DNA from: Perlucidibaca piscinae DSM 21586
Lineage (GTDB): Bacteria > Pseudomonadota > Gammaproteobacteria > Pseudomonadales > Moraxellaceae
Assembly (NCBI RefSeq): GCF_000420045.1
Contig: NZ_ATUE01000005.1
Span: 62,001-126,000 of the forward strand
Reading direction: 5' to 3'
DNA length: 64,000 bases
Shown here piece after piece: positions 28,609-40,503 of the stretch (positions are counted from its first letter, which is position 1; the number at the start of each line of letters is the position of its first letter). A program made the position numbers and the translations under genes. Below the pieces are notes generated by a model. It made no database searches. It had not been told where the DNA came from and saw nothing but the letters and a program-made list of their open reading frames with translations.

Positions 28609-30411
28609 ATGTCGCTGCTTTCCCTGCGTGATGTCTCCATCGCCTTCGGTGGTCCCAACCTGCTGCACAAGGCCCAGTTCAGTCTCGCACGCGGCGAACG
28701 CGTGTGCCTGATCGGACGCAACGGCGAGGGCAAGTCCACCCTGTTCAAGCTGATCGCGGGAGAGCTCAAGCCGGACAGTGGCGAGATCATCCGCCAGCAG
28801 GGACTGCGCATGGCCACCCTGGTGCAGGAAGTGCCGCAGGCCTGGACCGAAGGCACGGTCGGCGACCTGGTGGCCGGCGGCCTGCAGCAGTTCCCGGACC
28901 TGGCCGGCCAGCTCGAGGACTGGGAGATCCAGACCCGCGTGGCCAAGATCACCACGCGCCTGGAGCTGGATCCGGAGCAGGCGTTCGCCAGCCTGTCCGG
29001 CGGGCGCAAGCGTCGCGTGCTGCTGGCCCGCGCCCTGGTATCGGAGCCGGACATACTGCTCCTCGACGAGCCCACCAACCACCTCGACATCCGCTCCATC
29101 AGCTGGATCGAGCAGTTCCTGCTGGGCTGGAACGGCACCCTGCTCTTCATCACCCACGACCGCAGCTTTCTGGCGACCTTGGCCACGCGCATCGTTGAAC
29201 TGGATCGCGGCCAGCTGCGCAGCTATCCCGGCAACTACGCGACCTACCTCGACACCAAGGCGGCCCAGCTCGCCGCCGAGGCGCACCAGAACGCCGTCTT
29301 CGACAAGAAGCTGGCCGAGGAGGAGGTCTGGATCCGCCAGGGCATCAAGGCCCGGCGCACCCGCAACGAAGGCCGCGTGCGCGCGCTCAAGCAGCTGCGC
29401 CTGGATCGCGCCGCACGGCGCGAGCGCGTCGGCAATGCCCGCCTCGCCATCAGCGATGCCGAGCGTTCGGGCAAGCTGGTGCTGGAAGCGACTGGCCTGT
29501 GCAAGCGGCTGGGTGGCCATGACCTGGTGCGTGACTTCGATGCCGTGGTCATGCGCGGCGACAAGATCGGCCTGATCGGTGACAACGGCGTCGGCAAGAC
29601 CACGCTGATCCAGCTCCTGCTCGGCAACCTCGCGCCGGACAGCGGCAGCGTGCGTCACGGCACCCAGCTCCAGGTCGCCTACTTCGACCAGCTGCGCGCC
29701 CAGCTCGATCCCGAGGCCACGGTGATCGACAACGTCGTGCAGGGCTCCGACTTCATCGAGATCAACGGCCAGCGCAAGCACGCACTGGCCTATCTGCAGG
29801 ACTTCCTGTTCTCGCCGCAGCGCGCCCGCACCCCGGTGAAGGCCCTGTCGGGCGGCGAACGCAACCGCCTGCTGCTGGCGCGCCTGTTCACCCGGCCAAC
29901 CAACCTGCTCATCCTCGACGAACCCACCAATGACCTTGATGTCGAGACCCTGGAGCTGCTCGAGGAGCTGCTGGTGGACTATCAGGGCACGCTGCTGGTG
30001 ATCAGTCACGACCGGGCCTTTCTCAATGCCGTGGTGACCAGCACCTGGGTGTTCGAGGGCCAGGGCCGCATCGTTGAATACGTTGGCGGCTACGATGACT
30101 GGCTGCGCCAGCGTCCGCAGGTTGTCGCGACCAGCAACTCCGGCAAGTCCGGCAGCACTGCCGGACAGGCATCCGACTCGGCCGCCACGCCCCGACGCAA
30201 GCTCAGTTACAAGGAACAGCGCGAGCTGGATGCCATCCCGGCGGCGATCGCCGCACTCGAGGCGGAACAGGCCGCCGCGCAGGCCGCACTGGCCGATGGC
30301 AGCCTGTTCATCAGCGATCTGGCCCGTGCCACCGCGCTGACGCAGCGCCTGTCCGAGATCGAGGAAGCGCTGCTGACTCTGCTCGAGCGCTGGGAGCTGC
30401 TCGGCGGCTGA
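28609..30411 (+). CDS. uup: ABC-F family ATPase Uup
   Basis: A 600-residue soluble protein with two ABC ATPase domains. Walker A motifs are GRNGEGKST and GDNGVGKTT, signatures LSGGRKRR and LSGGERNR, Walker B motifs LLLDEPTNHLD and LILDEPTNDLD. The linker between domains is helical and charged, and the last about 70 residues form the coiled-coil domain that separates Uup from other ABC-F proteins and binds branched DNA. Uup affects transposon excision and ribosome function. ATG 28609 follows TAGACT at 28573-28578, a -10-like box. Confidence 0.92.
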   Translation: MSLLSLRDVSIAFGGPNLLHKAQFSLARGERVCLIGRNGEGKSTLFKLIAGELKPDSGEIIRQQGLRMATLVQEVPQAWTEGTVGDLVAGGLQQFPDLAGQLEDWEIQTRVAKITTRLELDPEQAFASLSGGRKRRVLLARALVSEPDILLLDEPTNHLDIRSISWIEQFLLGWNGTLLFITHDRSFLATLATRIVELDRGQLRSYPGNYATYLDTKAAQLAAEAHQNAVFDKKLAEEEVWIRQGIKARRTRNEGRVRALKQLRLDRAARRERVGNARLAISDAERSGKLVLEATGLCKRLGGHDLVRDFDAVVMRGDKIGLIGDNGVGKTTLIQLLLGNLAPDSGSVRHGTQLQVAYFDQLRAQLDPEATVIDNVVQGSDFIEINGQRKHALAYLQDFLFSPQRARTPVKALSGGERNRLLLARLFTRPTNLLILDEPTNDLDVETLELLEELLVDYQGTLLVISHDRAFLNAVVTSTWVFEGQGRIVEYVGGYDDWLRQRPQVVATSNSGKSGSTAGQASDSAATPRRKLSYKEQRELDAIPAAIAALEAEQAAAQAALADGSLFISDLARATALTQRLSEIEEALLTLLERWELLGG

Positions 30412-30475
30412 GCCTTGACCATGCGGTCACGACAAGGCAAGCTCGCGCTCGTTTCCAACGTTCGTCGGAGCTGAC

Positions 30476-31168
30476 ATGAACACCGCCATCGCCCATCCCG
30501 CTGCCGAAACCGACGTGGCCCCTGCGCCCTGGCAGCTCAAGGGCTCCGCTTTCGTCCTGGTCCTGAAGATGCCGGACGAGGCTGTCGCCGACTGCCCCTG
30601 GACACCGGCAGCCCTGCGCGACAGTCGCCGCAGCCGGCTGTCATTCGCCATGCTGGTGAACTACGAGGACAGCCCGGTCGGCCCCTACCACGAGCTGCTG
30701 TTCATTCCGGGCACCTTCGCCTTCCAGGGCGGCCGCTACCCGTCGATCTCGCGCATCCTGGTGTCGACGCAGGCATCGGTGGACAACGGCCGGCGCAACT
30801 GGGGCATTCCCAAGGACCGCTGCGACTTCCGCGTCGAGGCCCAGGAGCAGGGCGTGGTGGTGACCGAGCTGCTGCGTGACGACAAGACGCCGTTCGCGCG
30901 CCTGCGTCTGCAGGGCTGGGGCCGCACCGTACCGGTGGCGACCTGGCTGCCGCGTCGTCTGAAGGCGCTGGCCCAGCTCTGGCAAGGCCGGCAATTCGTG
31001 CTGTCGCCATCAGCCAGTGGCCGCATGCGCATGGCCCGGGTCCTGGACTGGCAGTTCGATGCCACGGAGTTCCCCGATCTGGCGCGCGGCCGCTGCCTGA
31101 TGGCGCTGGAGATTCCGGACTTCCGCATGACCTTCCCGGAGCCGGAAATCAGCCGCTGGACCTGCTGA
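30476..31168 (+). CDS. Acetoacetate decarboxylase family protein
   Basis: A 230-residue protein of the acetoacetate decarboxylase fold. Recognisable segments are APWQLKGSAFVLV at the start, VGPYHELLFIPG, and NWGIPKDRCDF, the last carrying the lysine at the position of the Schiff-base lysine in the family. The sequence around that lysine differs from the classical enzyme, so decarboxylation of acetoacetate is not assured. It stands alone between uup and the convergent AarF-type gene. Confidence 0.75.
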   Translation: MNTAIAHPAAETDVAPAPWQLKGSAFVLVLKMPDEAVADCPWTPAALRDSRRSRLSFAMLVNYEDSPVGPYHELLFIPGTFAFQGGRYPSISRILVSTQASVDNGRRNWGIPKDRCDFRVEAQEQGVVVTELLRDDKTPFARLRLQGWGRTVPVATWLPRRLKALAQLWQGRQFVLSPSASGRMRMARVLDWQFDATEFPDLARGRCLMALEIPDFRMTFPEPEISRWTC

Positions 31169-31236
31169 GTCAGGCATCGCGGCGGATGCCGCACGGATGA
31201 CATCCGCGGCTGTCCCGCTGCGCTCTGGCAGCACGG

Positions 31237-32919
31237 TCAGTCGCGGTGTCCGCGCTCGCTCCACCACAGCTGGGTCAGCATCCACAGCCAGTAGCCGGTG
31301 CAGCCGAGCAGGCTGAGCAGCCCGATCACGTGCATGCCGAGAATGTGCGGTCCGTCCTCCAGCTGCAGCATCATGCCGCTGACCAGGAACAGGCCGGCAA
31401 GCAGCACGGCGCGCGCCTGGCGGTGACTGGCACGCTCCAGGCGATTGACCAGACGCGTCAGCTCCTCGACCTGCAGAGGCGGCGGTCCGGAGTAGCCTCC
31501 GCCGCCGTTGCCGTTCGAGGCCGGCATGGTGCCGGGATGGTAGAGCCGCTCGACCGCATCCAGCGCCCGTGAACGCACCGCCCGCGCCAGCACCTTGGGG
31601 CTGTAGCGATTGGCCAGGGTCTTGCGCAGCAGCGGCATGGCCTCTTCCATGAGCTGGAAGTCGGGATCGATGAGACGGCCGAAGCCTTCCAGCGTGACGC
31701 AGGCCTTGGCCAGCAGGGTCAGCTCGCTGGGCAGACGCAGCGAGTAGTTGCGCAGGATGCCGGCAATGGCATTGAGCAGGTCGCTGATGTCCAGCTCCGG
31801 CAGCGGAATGCCGTCATAGCGCTCGATCAGGTTGGTGACCTCGGCCAGCAGGCCCTCGCGGTTGACGTAGCGCCCGGCCGCCCACTCCACCAGCACCTGG
31901 GTGACGGTATCCGGCTCCTGCAGCGCCACCCCGCGTATCAGCCGGATGAGCTGGTCGCGACGGGTCGCGGTCAGGCGCCCGACCATGCCGTAGTCGAGCA
32001 TGGCGATGCGGCCGCCGGGCAGCACCAGGAAATTGCCGGGATGCGGGTCGGCGTGGAACAGGCCATCCTCGAGCATCATTTTCCATACCGCCCGCGCGCC
32101 ACGCCGGGCGAGCTGGCGCCGATCCAGGCCGGCAGCGTCGATAGCCTCGACGTCCTTGGCCGGAATGCCGCGAATGAACTCCTGCACGTTGAGGTCGTCG
32201 CAGGTCCACTCCCAGTAGATGCGCGGAATCACCAGCCAGTCGAACTGGCGCAGGTTGTCGCGCAGGCGGTCGGCGGTACGCGCCTCGATGCTGAAATCCA
32301 GCTCGCTCAGCAGCGAGGTCTCGAACTCCAGCATGACCTCCAGCGGCCGGTAGCGCCGCAGCTCTGGCGACTGTGCCTCGGCGATCTCGGCGAGCTTCTT
32401 GAGCAGGCGCAGATCGGCCTGGATCTTCTCCTCGATGCCGGGACGGCGGATCTTCAGCACCACCTCCTGTCCCAGCGGCGTCACGGCGCGATAGACCTGG
32501 GCCATGGAGGCCGTGCCGACCGGGGTCTCGTCGATCTCGCGGAAGCAGGCACTGACCTTGGCGCCCAGGCTGCGCTCGAGTTGCGGCTTGAGCTGGGCAA
32601 AGGGAATCGCGGTGGCCTGGTCCTGCAGCTTCTCGAGCTGGGCAATCCACTCCGAGGGCAGCAGGTCGACGCGGGTGGCGAGAATCTGGCCGAGCTTGAC
32701 GAAGGTCGGTCCCATCTCTTCCAGGGCCAGACGGGCACGTGCCTCGCTGGGCAGACGGCGGATCTCGGGCGGCAGGTCCTGGCGCACCCAGCGCCGCAGC
32801 CAGCCGATGCGTCCCTCCATCTGCAGCCAGCGCACGATGTCATCGAAGCCGTACTTGAGCAGGATGGCGATCAGCTCGCGCAGGCGGCCGAACTCACGGG
32901 CACTGGAGAAGAGGGTCAT
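31237..32919 (-). CDS. AarF/ABC1/UbiB-family kinase-like protein
   Basis: A 560-residue atypical kinase. It shows the ABC1 KxGQ motif in FVKLGQILATR, the alanine-rich loop as ASMAQVYRA, the lysine in VVLKIRRPG, HADPHPGNF and MLDYGMVG, and two C-terminal membrane helices. It is a paralogue of UbiB, which is encoded at 56400-58043 in the normal ubiEJB cluster, so it is unlikely to be the main ubiquinone gene. Members of this family help move or handle isoprenoid lipids. It ends convergent to the acetoacetate decarboxylase-like gene and lies just downstream of hemE. Confidence 0.85.
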   Translation of the reverse strand: MTLFSSAREFGRLRELIAILLKYGFDDIVRWLQMEGRIGWLRRWVRQDLPPEIRRLPSEARARLALEEMGPTFVKLGQILATRVDLLPSEWIAQLEKLQDQATAIPFAQLKPQLERSLGAKVSACFREIDETPVGTASMAQVYRAVTPLGQEVVLKIRRPGIEEKIQADLRLLKKLAEIAEAQSPELRRYRPLEVMLEFETSLLSELDFSIEARTADRLRDNLRQFDWLVIPRIYWEWTCDDLNVQEFIRGIPAKDVEAIDAAGLDRRQLARRGARAVWKMMLEDGLFHADPHPGNFLVLPGGRIAMLDYGMVGRLTATRRDQLIRLIRGVALQEPDTVTQVLVEWAAGRYVNREGLLAEVTNLIERYDGIPLPELDISDLLNAIAGILRNYSLRLPSELTLLAKACVTLEGFGRLIDPDFQLMEEAMPLLRKTLANRYSPKVLARAVRSRALDAVERLYHPGTMPASNGNGGGGYSGPPPLQVEELTRLVNRLERASHRQARAVLLAGLFLVSGMMLQLEDGPHILGMHVIGLLSLLGCTGYWLWMLTQLWWSERGHRD

Positions 32920-32962
32920 GGGGCATTCCGCGTGGCGACGTCATGCCCGAGTGTAGCGGAAC

Positions 32963-34063
32963 TCAGCCGGCCTCGTGGTAACGCGCCGACAGCTCGACGA
33001 CTGCCTCGATGAAGGCACCGGCATGGACCGGATCGACATGCTGCTCGATGCCGTGGCCGAGGTTGAATACGTGACCGCTGCCGCGTGACACGCCAAGCGC
33101 TGGCGTCCACACCTCGGCATGACTGGCGAGGATGCGCGCCACCTCTTCGCGGATGCGCGCCGGCGGTGCATAGAGCATGGCCGGGTCCATGTTGCCCTGC
33201 AGGGCAACCCGGCTGCCGACGCGCTGACGCGCCTGGCCCAGGTCGGTGGTCCAGTCCAGACCCAGGGCATCGGCGCCAGTATCGGCCATGGCGTCCAGCC
33301 ACTGACCGCAGCCCTTGGTGAACAGGATCACCGGAACGCGACGGCCGTCGTGCTCGCGAATCAGGCCGCTGACGATCTGCTGCATATAGGCCAGCGAGAA
33401 CTCGCGGTAGGCCGCATGCGACAGCGCGCCACCCCAGGAATCGAAAATCTGCACGGCCTGCGCACCCGCGAGGATCTGCGCATTCAGATAGGACGTGACG
33501 CTCTGCGCAAGCTTGTCGAGCAGCGCATGCAGCACCTGCGGCTGCGTCACCATCAGGGTCTTGGCTGCACGGAAATCCTTCGATGAACCGCCCTCGACCA
33601 TGTAGGTCGCCAGCGTCCACGGGCTGCCAGCAAAGCCGATCAGCGGCACGCGGCCATTGAGCTCGCGGCGGATGGTGCGCACCGCGTCCATGACATAGCC
33701 CAGGTCCTGCTCCGGATCGGGAATCGGCAGGGCATCGACCTCGGCCTGGGTCTTCACCGTCTTTGCGAAGCGCGGGCCCTCACCGGTCTCGAAATACAGC
33801 CCCAGACCCATGGCGTCAGGAATGGTCAGGATGTCCGAGAACAGGATGGCGGCATCCAGCGGGTAGCGGTCCAGCGGCTGCAGGGTGACCTCGCAGGCCA
33901 GCTGCGGATTCATCATCAGCTTCATGAAGTCGCCGGCCTGCGCGCGCGTGGCGCGGTACTCCGGCAGGTAGCGGCCGGCCTGGCGCATCATCCACACCGG
34001 CGTGCGGTCCACGGGCTGGCGCAGGAGGGCTCGCAGGAAACGGTCGTTCTTCAACTCGGACAT
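32963..34063 (-). CDS. hemE: Uroporphyrinogen decarboxylase
   Basis: Haem pathway enzyme of 366 residues converting uroporphyrinogen III to coproporphyrinogen III. The N-terminal signature [16 protein letters not shown] and the second signature [17 protein letters not shown] are intact. ATG 34063 gives [13 protein letters not shown], the normal beginning; readings further upstream enter the repeat element at 34122-34288. The AarF-type gene follows 43 bases downstream. Confidence 0.97.
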   Translation of the reverse strand: MSELKNDRFLRALLRQPVDRTPVWMMRQAGRYLPEYRATRAQAGDFMKLMMNPQLACEVTLQPLDRYPLDAAILFSDILTIPDAMGLGLYFETGEGPRFAKTVKTQAEVDALPIPDPEQDLGYVMDAVRTIRRELNGRVPLIGFAGSPWTLATYMVEGGSSKDFRAAKTLMVTQPQVLHALLDKLAQSVTSYLNAQILAGAQAVQIFDSWGGALSHAAYREFSLAYMQQIVSGLIREHDGRRVPVILFTKGCGQWLDAMADTGADALGLDWTTDLGQARQRVGSRVALQGNMDPAMLYAPPARIREEVARILASHAEVWTPALGVSRGSGHVFNLGHGIEQHVDPVHAGAFIEAVVELSARYHEAG

Positions 34064-34121
34064 GGACAGGGGCTCGCGGCAGACGGGCGGAATGGCGACG
34101 GATTGTAGCACCCGCGATTCA

Positions 34122-34288
34122 TTCTGGCGGTGCGTCAGACCACGTTCAGATTTCGGAGGGCGGGGGAGTGTCGGTAAAACCGTGCGAGGCATGGATGCCG
34201 AGCCGAGCCTACAGGGATGTATTCACGGCGTGTTTTACCGGCTCTCCCCCGCCCTCCAGACCAGACCTTCATGGCGCGCCGCCAGAAC
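34122..34288. repeat. Large nested palindromic element between hemE and gltD
   Basis: Three nested sets of arms fold this 167-base stretch. Outer: 34122-34137 with 34273-34288, 16 positions including two G-T pairs. Middle: a perfect 14-base pair of arms at 34156-34169 and 34245-34258. Inner: about 11 positions at 34171-34181 with 34233-34243. The centre holds a small palindrome, GGCATGGATGCC, at 34189-34200. No coding potential is seen. The layout suggests a dispersed foldback repeat or MITE-like element; I could not test copy number. Confidence 0.6.
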
Positions 34289-34290
34289 GA

Positions 34291-34319
34291 AAAAGCCGGG
34301 CACTGGGCCCGGCTTTTTC
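34291..34319 (-). terminator. Intrinsic terminator after gltBD
   Basis: AAAAAGCCGGGC and GCCCGGCTTTTT form a 12-base-pair hairpin with the loop ACTGG. Read on the minus strand it lies 16 bases after the gltD stop codon and ends in a T run; it is symmetrical enough to work in both directions. Confidence 0.9.
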
Positions 34320-34334
34320 AGCACCACGGACGAC

Positions 34335-35765
<1,431 letters not shown>

Positions 35766-35782
35766 TCAATACCTGGTCGTGC

Positions 35783-38700
35783 TTAGTGCGGGTTGCTGAA
35801 GGTGGTCTTCAGCAGTTCCTTGATGTTCGCCGCCTTCGGCTTCACCAGCCAGAACTTGCGCTGGTAATCGTCGAACTGCTCGAGAATCTCGCGACCCCAG
35901 GCGCTGTCCGTCTCGGCCACGTACTCCTTGAGCACGGCCTTGAGATGCTGACGGTGCGGACCCATCGGCTCGGTGCTGATGCGGTGCAGCTCGATCAGCT
36001 CATGGTTGCAGTGATCAAAGAAATTGTTGTCAAGGTCAAGCACGTAGGCAAAACCACCGGTCATGCCGGCACCGAAGTTCAGGCCGGTACGGCCGAGCAC
36101 GGTGACCAGACCGCCGGTCATGTATTCGCAGCAGTGATCGCCGGCACCTTCGATAACCGCATGGCAACCGGAGTTGCGCACGGCGAAGCGCTCGCCGGCG
36201 GTACCGGCGGCGAACAGCTTGCCGCCCGTAGCGCCGTACAGACAGGTGTTGCCGATGATGGCCGTATCCTGCGACTTGAAGAGCGCACCGCGCGGCGGAC
36301 GGATCACCACCTTGCCACCGGCCATGCCCTTGCCGACGTAGTCGTTGGCATCACCTTCCAGATGCAGGTTGAGACCACCGGCATTCCAGACACCGAAGCT
36401 CTGGCCGGCGGTACCGGTGAACTTCAGGGTGATGGGCGCATCGGCCATGCCCTGGTCACCATGGCGCTGGGCGATCTCGCCGGAAACACGGGCACCGATG
36501 GAGCGGTCGCAATTGCCGATGCGGAAGTGGTAGGTACCACCGGTCTTGCCGTTGATGGCCGGCAGCACGGCTTCGACGATCTGCTCGGCGAGCAGCCCGA
36601 GGTCGAAGGGCTCGTTCTTGGCCTGCTGGCAGAACTGCGGCTTGTCCGCCGGGATGTGATCGTTCTTGAGCAGCGGGGTCAGATCCAGACGTGCCTGCTT
36701 CTCGGTCTCGCCCGGCAGCATCTCGAGCAGATCGGTGCGGCCGATGAGATCGGCCAGCGAGGACACGCCAAGCACCGACAGCCACTCGCGGGTTTCGGCA
36801 GCGACGAACTTGAAGAAGTTCATCAGCATTTCCGGCTCGCCGATGTAGTGGTCCTGACGCAGCTTGTCCTGCTGCGTGGCGACACCGGTGGCGCAGTTGT
36901 TGAGGTGGCAGATGCGCAGGTACTTGCAGCCCAGCGCAATCATCGGCGTGGAGCCGAAGCCGAAGCTCTCGGCGCCGAGGATGGCCGCCTTGATCACGTC
37001 GAGACCGGTCTTGAGACCACCATCGGTCTGCACGCGGACCTTGCCACGCAGGTCGTTGGCACGCAGCGCCTGCTGCGCTTCGGACAGGCCGAGCTCCCAC
37101 GGCGAACCGGCGTAGTGGATGGACGACAGCGGCGAGGCGGCGGTGCCGCCGTCATAGCCGGAAATGGTGATGAGGTCGGCATAGGCCTTGGCGACGCCGG
37201 CGGCGATGGTGCCGACGCCCGGTTCCGACACCAGCTTGACCGACACCAGCGCGCGCGGATTGACCTGCTTGAGGTCGAAGATCAGCTGCGACAGGTCCTC
37301 GATCGAGTAGATGTCGTGGTGCGGCGGCGGCGAGATCAGCGTGACGCCCGGCACCGAGTGGCGCAGACGCGCGATCAGGGCATTGACCTTGCCGCCGGGC
37401 AGCTGGCCGCCCTCGCCCGGCTTGGCGCCTTGGGCCACCTTGATCTGCAGCACTTCGGCGCTGGACAGGTAGGCCGGGGTGACACCGAAACGGCCGGAAG
37501 CGACCTGCTTGATCTTGGAATTCTTCAGCGTGCCGTAGCGCACCGGATCTTCGCCACCCTCACCCGAGTTCGAGCGTCCGCCCAGGGTGTTCATGGCGAT
37601 GGCGATGGACTCGTGAGCCTCCGGCGACAGCGCGCCCAGCGACATGCCTGCCGAGTCGAAGCGCATCAGGATGGCTTCCAGCGGCTCGACATCGTCGATG
37701 GCCAGCGGCTGGGCAGCGGCCTTGAGCTTGAGCAGGTCGCGGATGGTGGCAACCGGGCGCTGGTTGACGAGATCGGCATAGGCCAGATAGTCGGTGTAGT
37801 TGCCCGAGCGCACGGCGGTGTGCAGGGTGTTGATCACGTCCGGGTTGAAGGCGTGATACTCCTTGCCGTAGACGAACTTGAGCAGACCGCCCTGGTCCAG
37901 CGCCTTGCGGGCCTTCCAGGCATCCTCGGCGAGCAGGCGCTGGTCGGACTCGAGTTCGGCGAAGCCGGCACCCTGGATGCGGCTGGGCACGCCACAGAAG
38001 CAGGCGTCGATGATCTCGCGGTTGAGACCGACGGCCTCGAACAGCTGGGCGCCGCGATAGGAGGCAATCGTGGAAATGCCCATCTTGGAGATGATCTTGA
38101 GCAGCCCCTTGTCGATGCCCTTGCGGAAATAGCCCTGGGCCTCCAGCGGATCGCCGAGGATCTCGCCGTTGCGGGCCATGTCGGCAATGATGTCGTAGGC
38201 CAGGTAGGGGTAGACGGCAGTGGCGCCGAAACCGAGCAGCACGGCAAAGTGATGCGGGTCGCGGGCGAAGCCGGTTTCCACGATCAGGTTGGCGTCACAG
38301 CGCCAGCCGGTGTTCATCAGATGGTGGTGCACGGCACCGGTGGCCATCAGCGCGCTGATCGGCAGATCGCCCTGCTTGATGGCACGGTCGGACAGCACGA
38401 GCTGCGAACGCCCGGCCTTCACCGCCGCTTCGGCCTGGGCGCAGATGCGCTTGAGCGCGGCCTGCAGGCCTTCGTCCTGGTCGTAGTTGAGGTCGATGAC
38501 CTCGACGCCGAAGCCGGGCAGGTCAACCTGCTTGAGCTGGGCGAACTTGGAGTGCGACAGCACCGGCGACGACACGATGACGCGACGCGCATGCTCCGGG
38601 GTTTCCTCGAAGATGTTCATCTCGGGGCCGAAGGCGGTTTCCAGCGACATCACGATGGCTTCGCGCAGCGGATCGATGGGCGGGTTGGTGACCTGCGCGA

Positions 38701-40249
38701 ACTGCTGACGGAAGTAGTCGGCCTGGTGGCGCACGCGACGCGACAGCACCGCCATCGGGGTGTCATCACCCATGGAGCCGACGGCTTCCTGACCGGATTC
38801 GGCGAGCGGACGTATGATCTGGTCGCGCTCCTCGGAGGTGACCAGGAACATCTTCTGGTAGGTATTGAGCAGACTGCGGTCTGCGCGACCAAGCAGCGAG
38901 CGCTCCAGGTCGGCGTCGGTCTCGATGCGACGGGCCTCCTTGCGCAGCCACTGCTTGTAGGGCTGGGCATTCTTCAGCAGGGCATCGACAGCATCATTTT
39001 CCAGCAGCTGGCCGGTCCGGGTGTCTACGGCGATGATCTTGCCGGGGCCGACACGGCCCTTGGACACGACGTCTTCCGGCGCGTAGTCCCAGACACCGAT
39101 TTCCGAGGCCAGCGTGATGTAGCCATTCTTGGTGATCACCCAGCGCGCCGGACGCAGACCGTTGCGATCCAGCATGCAGACGGCGTAGCGGCCGTCGGTG
39201 ATGACCAAGCCGGCCGGACCATCCCAGGCTTCCATGTGCTTGGCGTTGTATTCGTAGAACGCACGCAGGTCGGCGTCCATGGACTCGACGTTCTGCCAGG
39301 CTGGCGGCACCAGCATGCGAAGGGCACGGAACAGGCTCATGCCGCCACCGAGCAGGATCTCCAGCATGTTGTCCATGGAGGAGGAGTCGGAGCCGGTGCG
39401 GTTGACCAGCGGCGTCAGCTCGGTCAGGCCGGGCAGCAGCGGAGTGACGAATTTCGGCGTACGTGCCAGCGCCCAGTTGCGATTGCCGCTGACGGTGTTG
39501 ATTTCACCGTTGTGCGCGAGGTAGCGGAACGGCTGTGCCAGCGGCCAGCGCGGCAGGGTGTTGGTCGAGAAGCGCTGGTGGAACACGCAGATGTGCGTGG
39601 CCATGCGTTCGTCGCCCAGATCCTTGTAGAAGCTCGGCAGGTCGGCCGGCATCACCAGGCCCTTGTAGGAGATGACCTGGGTCGACAGCGTGGTGACATA
39701 GAACAGCGGATCGTTCTTGAGCTGGTGCTCGGCACGACGACGGGCAAGGAACAGCTTGCGGTTGGCGTCGACGGCATCCAGCGTGCCGGCATTGACCAGG
39801 ATGTGCTCGAACACTGGCAGCGAACGCAGCGCGATCTCGCCGAGGATGCTGCTGTCGGTCGGAACCGTGCGCCAGCCGGCGACCGTCATGCCTTCGCGAG
39901 CCACTTCGGCAGCGAGAATGTCGCGGGCGCGCTTGGCCAGCGCCGGGTCGGTATTGAGGAAGACCAGGCCGACAGCGAAGGTGGCATCCAGGGTCACGCC
40001 CAGCTCGTCACGCGCCGCGGCACGGAAAAAGGCATCGGGCATGGCGAGCAGCAGGCCGCAGCCATCGCCGGTCTTGCCGTCAGCCGCGATGGCGCCGCGG
40101 TGAGTCATGCAGCTCAGCGAATGGATGGCGGTCTGTACCAGATGATGACTGGCCTGGCCTTGCATCTGGGCAATGAGACCGAAGCCGCAGTTGTCACGAA
40201 ACTCATCTGGGTGGTAAAGGCCCGCGTTGACGACCGTCTGCTCTTGCAT
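35783..40249 (-). CDS. gltB: Glutamate synthase (NADPH) large subunit
   Basis: The alpha subunit of glutamate synthase, 1488 residues. It hydrolyses glutamine and transfers the ammonia to 2-oxoglutarate. The class II glutamine amidotransferase nucleophile is Cys21 in NCGFGLIAQ, preceded by a short propeptide that must be removed. The FMN domain includes [13 protein letters not shown] and the 3Fe-4S cluster segment [13 protein letters not shown]; a beta-helix domain ends the protein. Length is standard. The 254-base upstream region holds a probable promoter and AT-rich repeats. Confidence 0.98.
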   Translation of the reverse strand: MQEQTVVNAGLYHPDEFRDNCGFGLIAQMQGQASHHLVQTAIHSLSCMTHRGAIAADGKTGDGCGLLLAMPDAFFRAAARDELGVTLDATFAVGLVFLNTDPALAKRARDILAAEVAREGMTVAGWRTVPTDSSILGEIALRSLPVFEHILVNAGTLDAVDANRKLFLARRRAEHQLKNDPLFYVTTLSTQVISYKGLVMPADLPSFYKDLGDERMATHICVFHQRFSTNTLPRWPLAQPFRYLAHNGEINTVSGNRNWALARTPKFVTPLLPGLTELTPLVNRTGSDSSSMDNMLEILLGGGMSLFRALRMLVPPAWQNVESMDADLRAFYEYNAKHMEAWDGPAGLVITDGRYAVCMLDRNGLRPARWVITKNGYITLASEIGVWDYAPEDVVSKGRVGPGKIIAVDTRTGQLLENDAVDALLKNAQPYKQWLRKEARRIETDADLERSLLGRADRSLLNTYQKMFLVTSEERDQIIRPLAESGQEAVGSMGDDTPMAVLSRRVRHQADYFRQQFAQVTNPPIDPLREAIVMSLETAFGPEMNIFEETPEHARRVIVSSPVLSHSKFAQLKQVDLPGFGVEVIDLNYDQDEGLQAALKRICAQAEAAVKAGRSQLVLSDRAIKQGDLPISALMATGAVHHHLMNTGWRCDANLIVETGFARDPHHFAVLLGFGATAVYPYLAYDIIADMARNGEILGDPLEAQGYFRKGIDKGLLKIISKMGISTIASYRGAQLFEAVGLNREIIDACFCGVPSRIQGAGFAELESDQRLLAEDAWKARKALDQGGLLKFVYGKEYHAFNPDVINTLHTAVRSGNYTDYLAYADLVNQRPVATIRDLLKLKAAAQPLAIDDVEPLEAILMRFDSAGMSLGALSPEAHESIAIAMNTLGGRSNSGEGGEDPVRYGTLKNSKIKQVASGRFGVTPAYLSSAEVLQIKVAQGAKPGEGGQLPGGKVNALIARLRHSVPGVTLISPPPHHDIYSIEDLSQLIFDLKQVNPRALVSVKLVSEPGVGTIAAGVAKAYADLITISGYDGGTAASPLSSIHYAGSPWELGLSEAQQALRANDLRGKVRVQTDGGLKTGLDVIKAAILGAESFGFGSTPMIALGCKYLRICHLNNCATGVATQQDKLRQDHYIGEPEMLMNFFKFVAAETREWLSVLGVSSLADLIGRTDLLEMLPGETEKQARLDLTPLLKNDHIPADKPQFCQQAKNEPFDLGLLAEQIVEAVLPAINGKTGGTYHFRIGNCDRSIGARVSGEIAQRHGDQGMADAPITLKFTGTAGQSFGVWNAGGLNLHLEGDANDYVGKGMAGGKVVIRPPRGALFKSQDTAIIGNTCLYGATGGKLFAAGTAGERFAVRNSGCHAVIEGAGDHCCEYMTGGLVTVLGRTGLNFGAGMTGGFAYVLDLDNNFFDHCNHELIELHRISTEPMGPHRQHLKAVLKEYVAETDSAWGREILEQFDDYQRKFWLVKPKAANIKELLKTTFSNPH

Positions 40250-40257
40250 CTGATTTT

Positions 40258-40281
40258 ACCTTTTAAATCAAAGGTTTAAAA
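40258..40281. promoter_or_regulatory. AT-rich overlapping inverted repeats in the gltB leader
   Basis: TTTTAAA at 40261-40267 pairs with TTTAAAA at 40275-40281, and ACCTTT at 40258-40263 pairs with AAAGGT at 40270-40275. The two pairings exclude each other. They lie about 10 bases before the gltB start, over the ribosome-binding region, in a sharply AT-rich patch. An operator or a translational control element is possible. Confidence 0.35.
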
Positions 40282-40330
40282 ATCTTTCGCGCACGAGAGT
40301 ACCTCCCCGCGCGCAGAAGTGGGGACGCGT

Positions 40331-40359
40331 ATACTAGGGGTTTAGGCCTGTCAGTCCAA
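40331..40359 (-). promoter_or_regulatory. Probable gltB promoter
   Basis: On the minus strand TTGGAC (40354-40359) and TAGTAT (40331-40336) are 17 bases apart, giving a moderate sigma-70 match about 80 bases before gltB. Both boxes deviate from consensus. The remainder of the 40250-40503 gap shows AT-rich sequence but no further clear site. Confidence 0.4.
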
Positions 40360-40503
40360 CTGGAAATTGGGGCTTTTCTGGTTTTCCTGCCATTTTGGCA
40401 AAAAAATGCACAAAATAAGTGCATAAAAGCACCGCAAACACAGTGAAAGACTCGCCATTGCACCAAAATAGATCAGCAACCCAGTCGCAGCCTGACAACG
40501 CGA

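Noticed and set aside
31182..31207. Small inverted repeat GCGGATG / CATCCGC between two convergent genes as a terminator
   Set aside because: Seven pairs, a 12-base loop and no T run; not strong enough.
35786..40279. Open frame of 1497 codons on the strand opposite gltB
   Set aside because: It mirrors gltB in a GC-rich genome where antisense frames stay open by codon bias; the composition (Gly, Val, His, Gln rich) matches no protein family, while gltB is certain.
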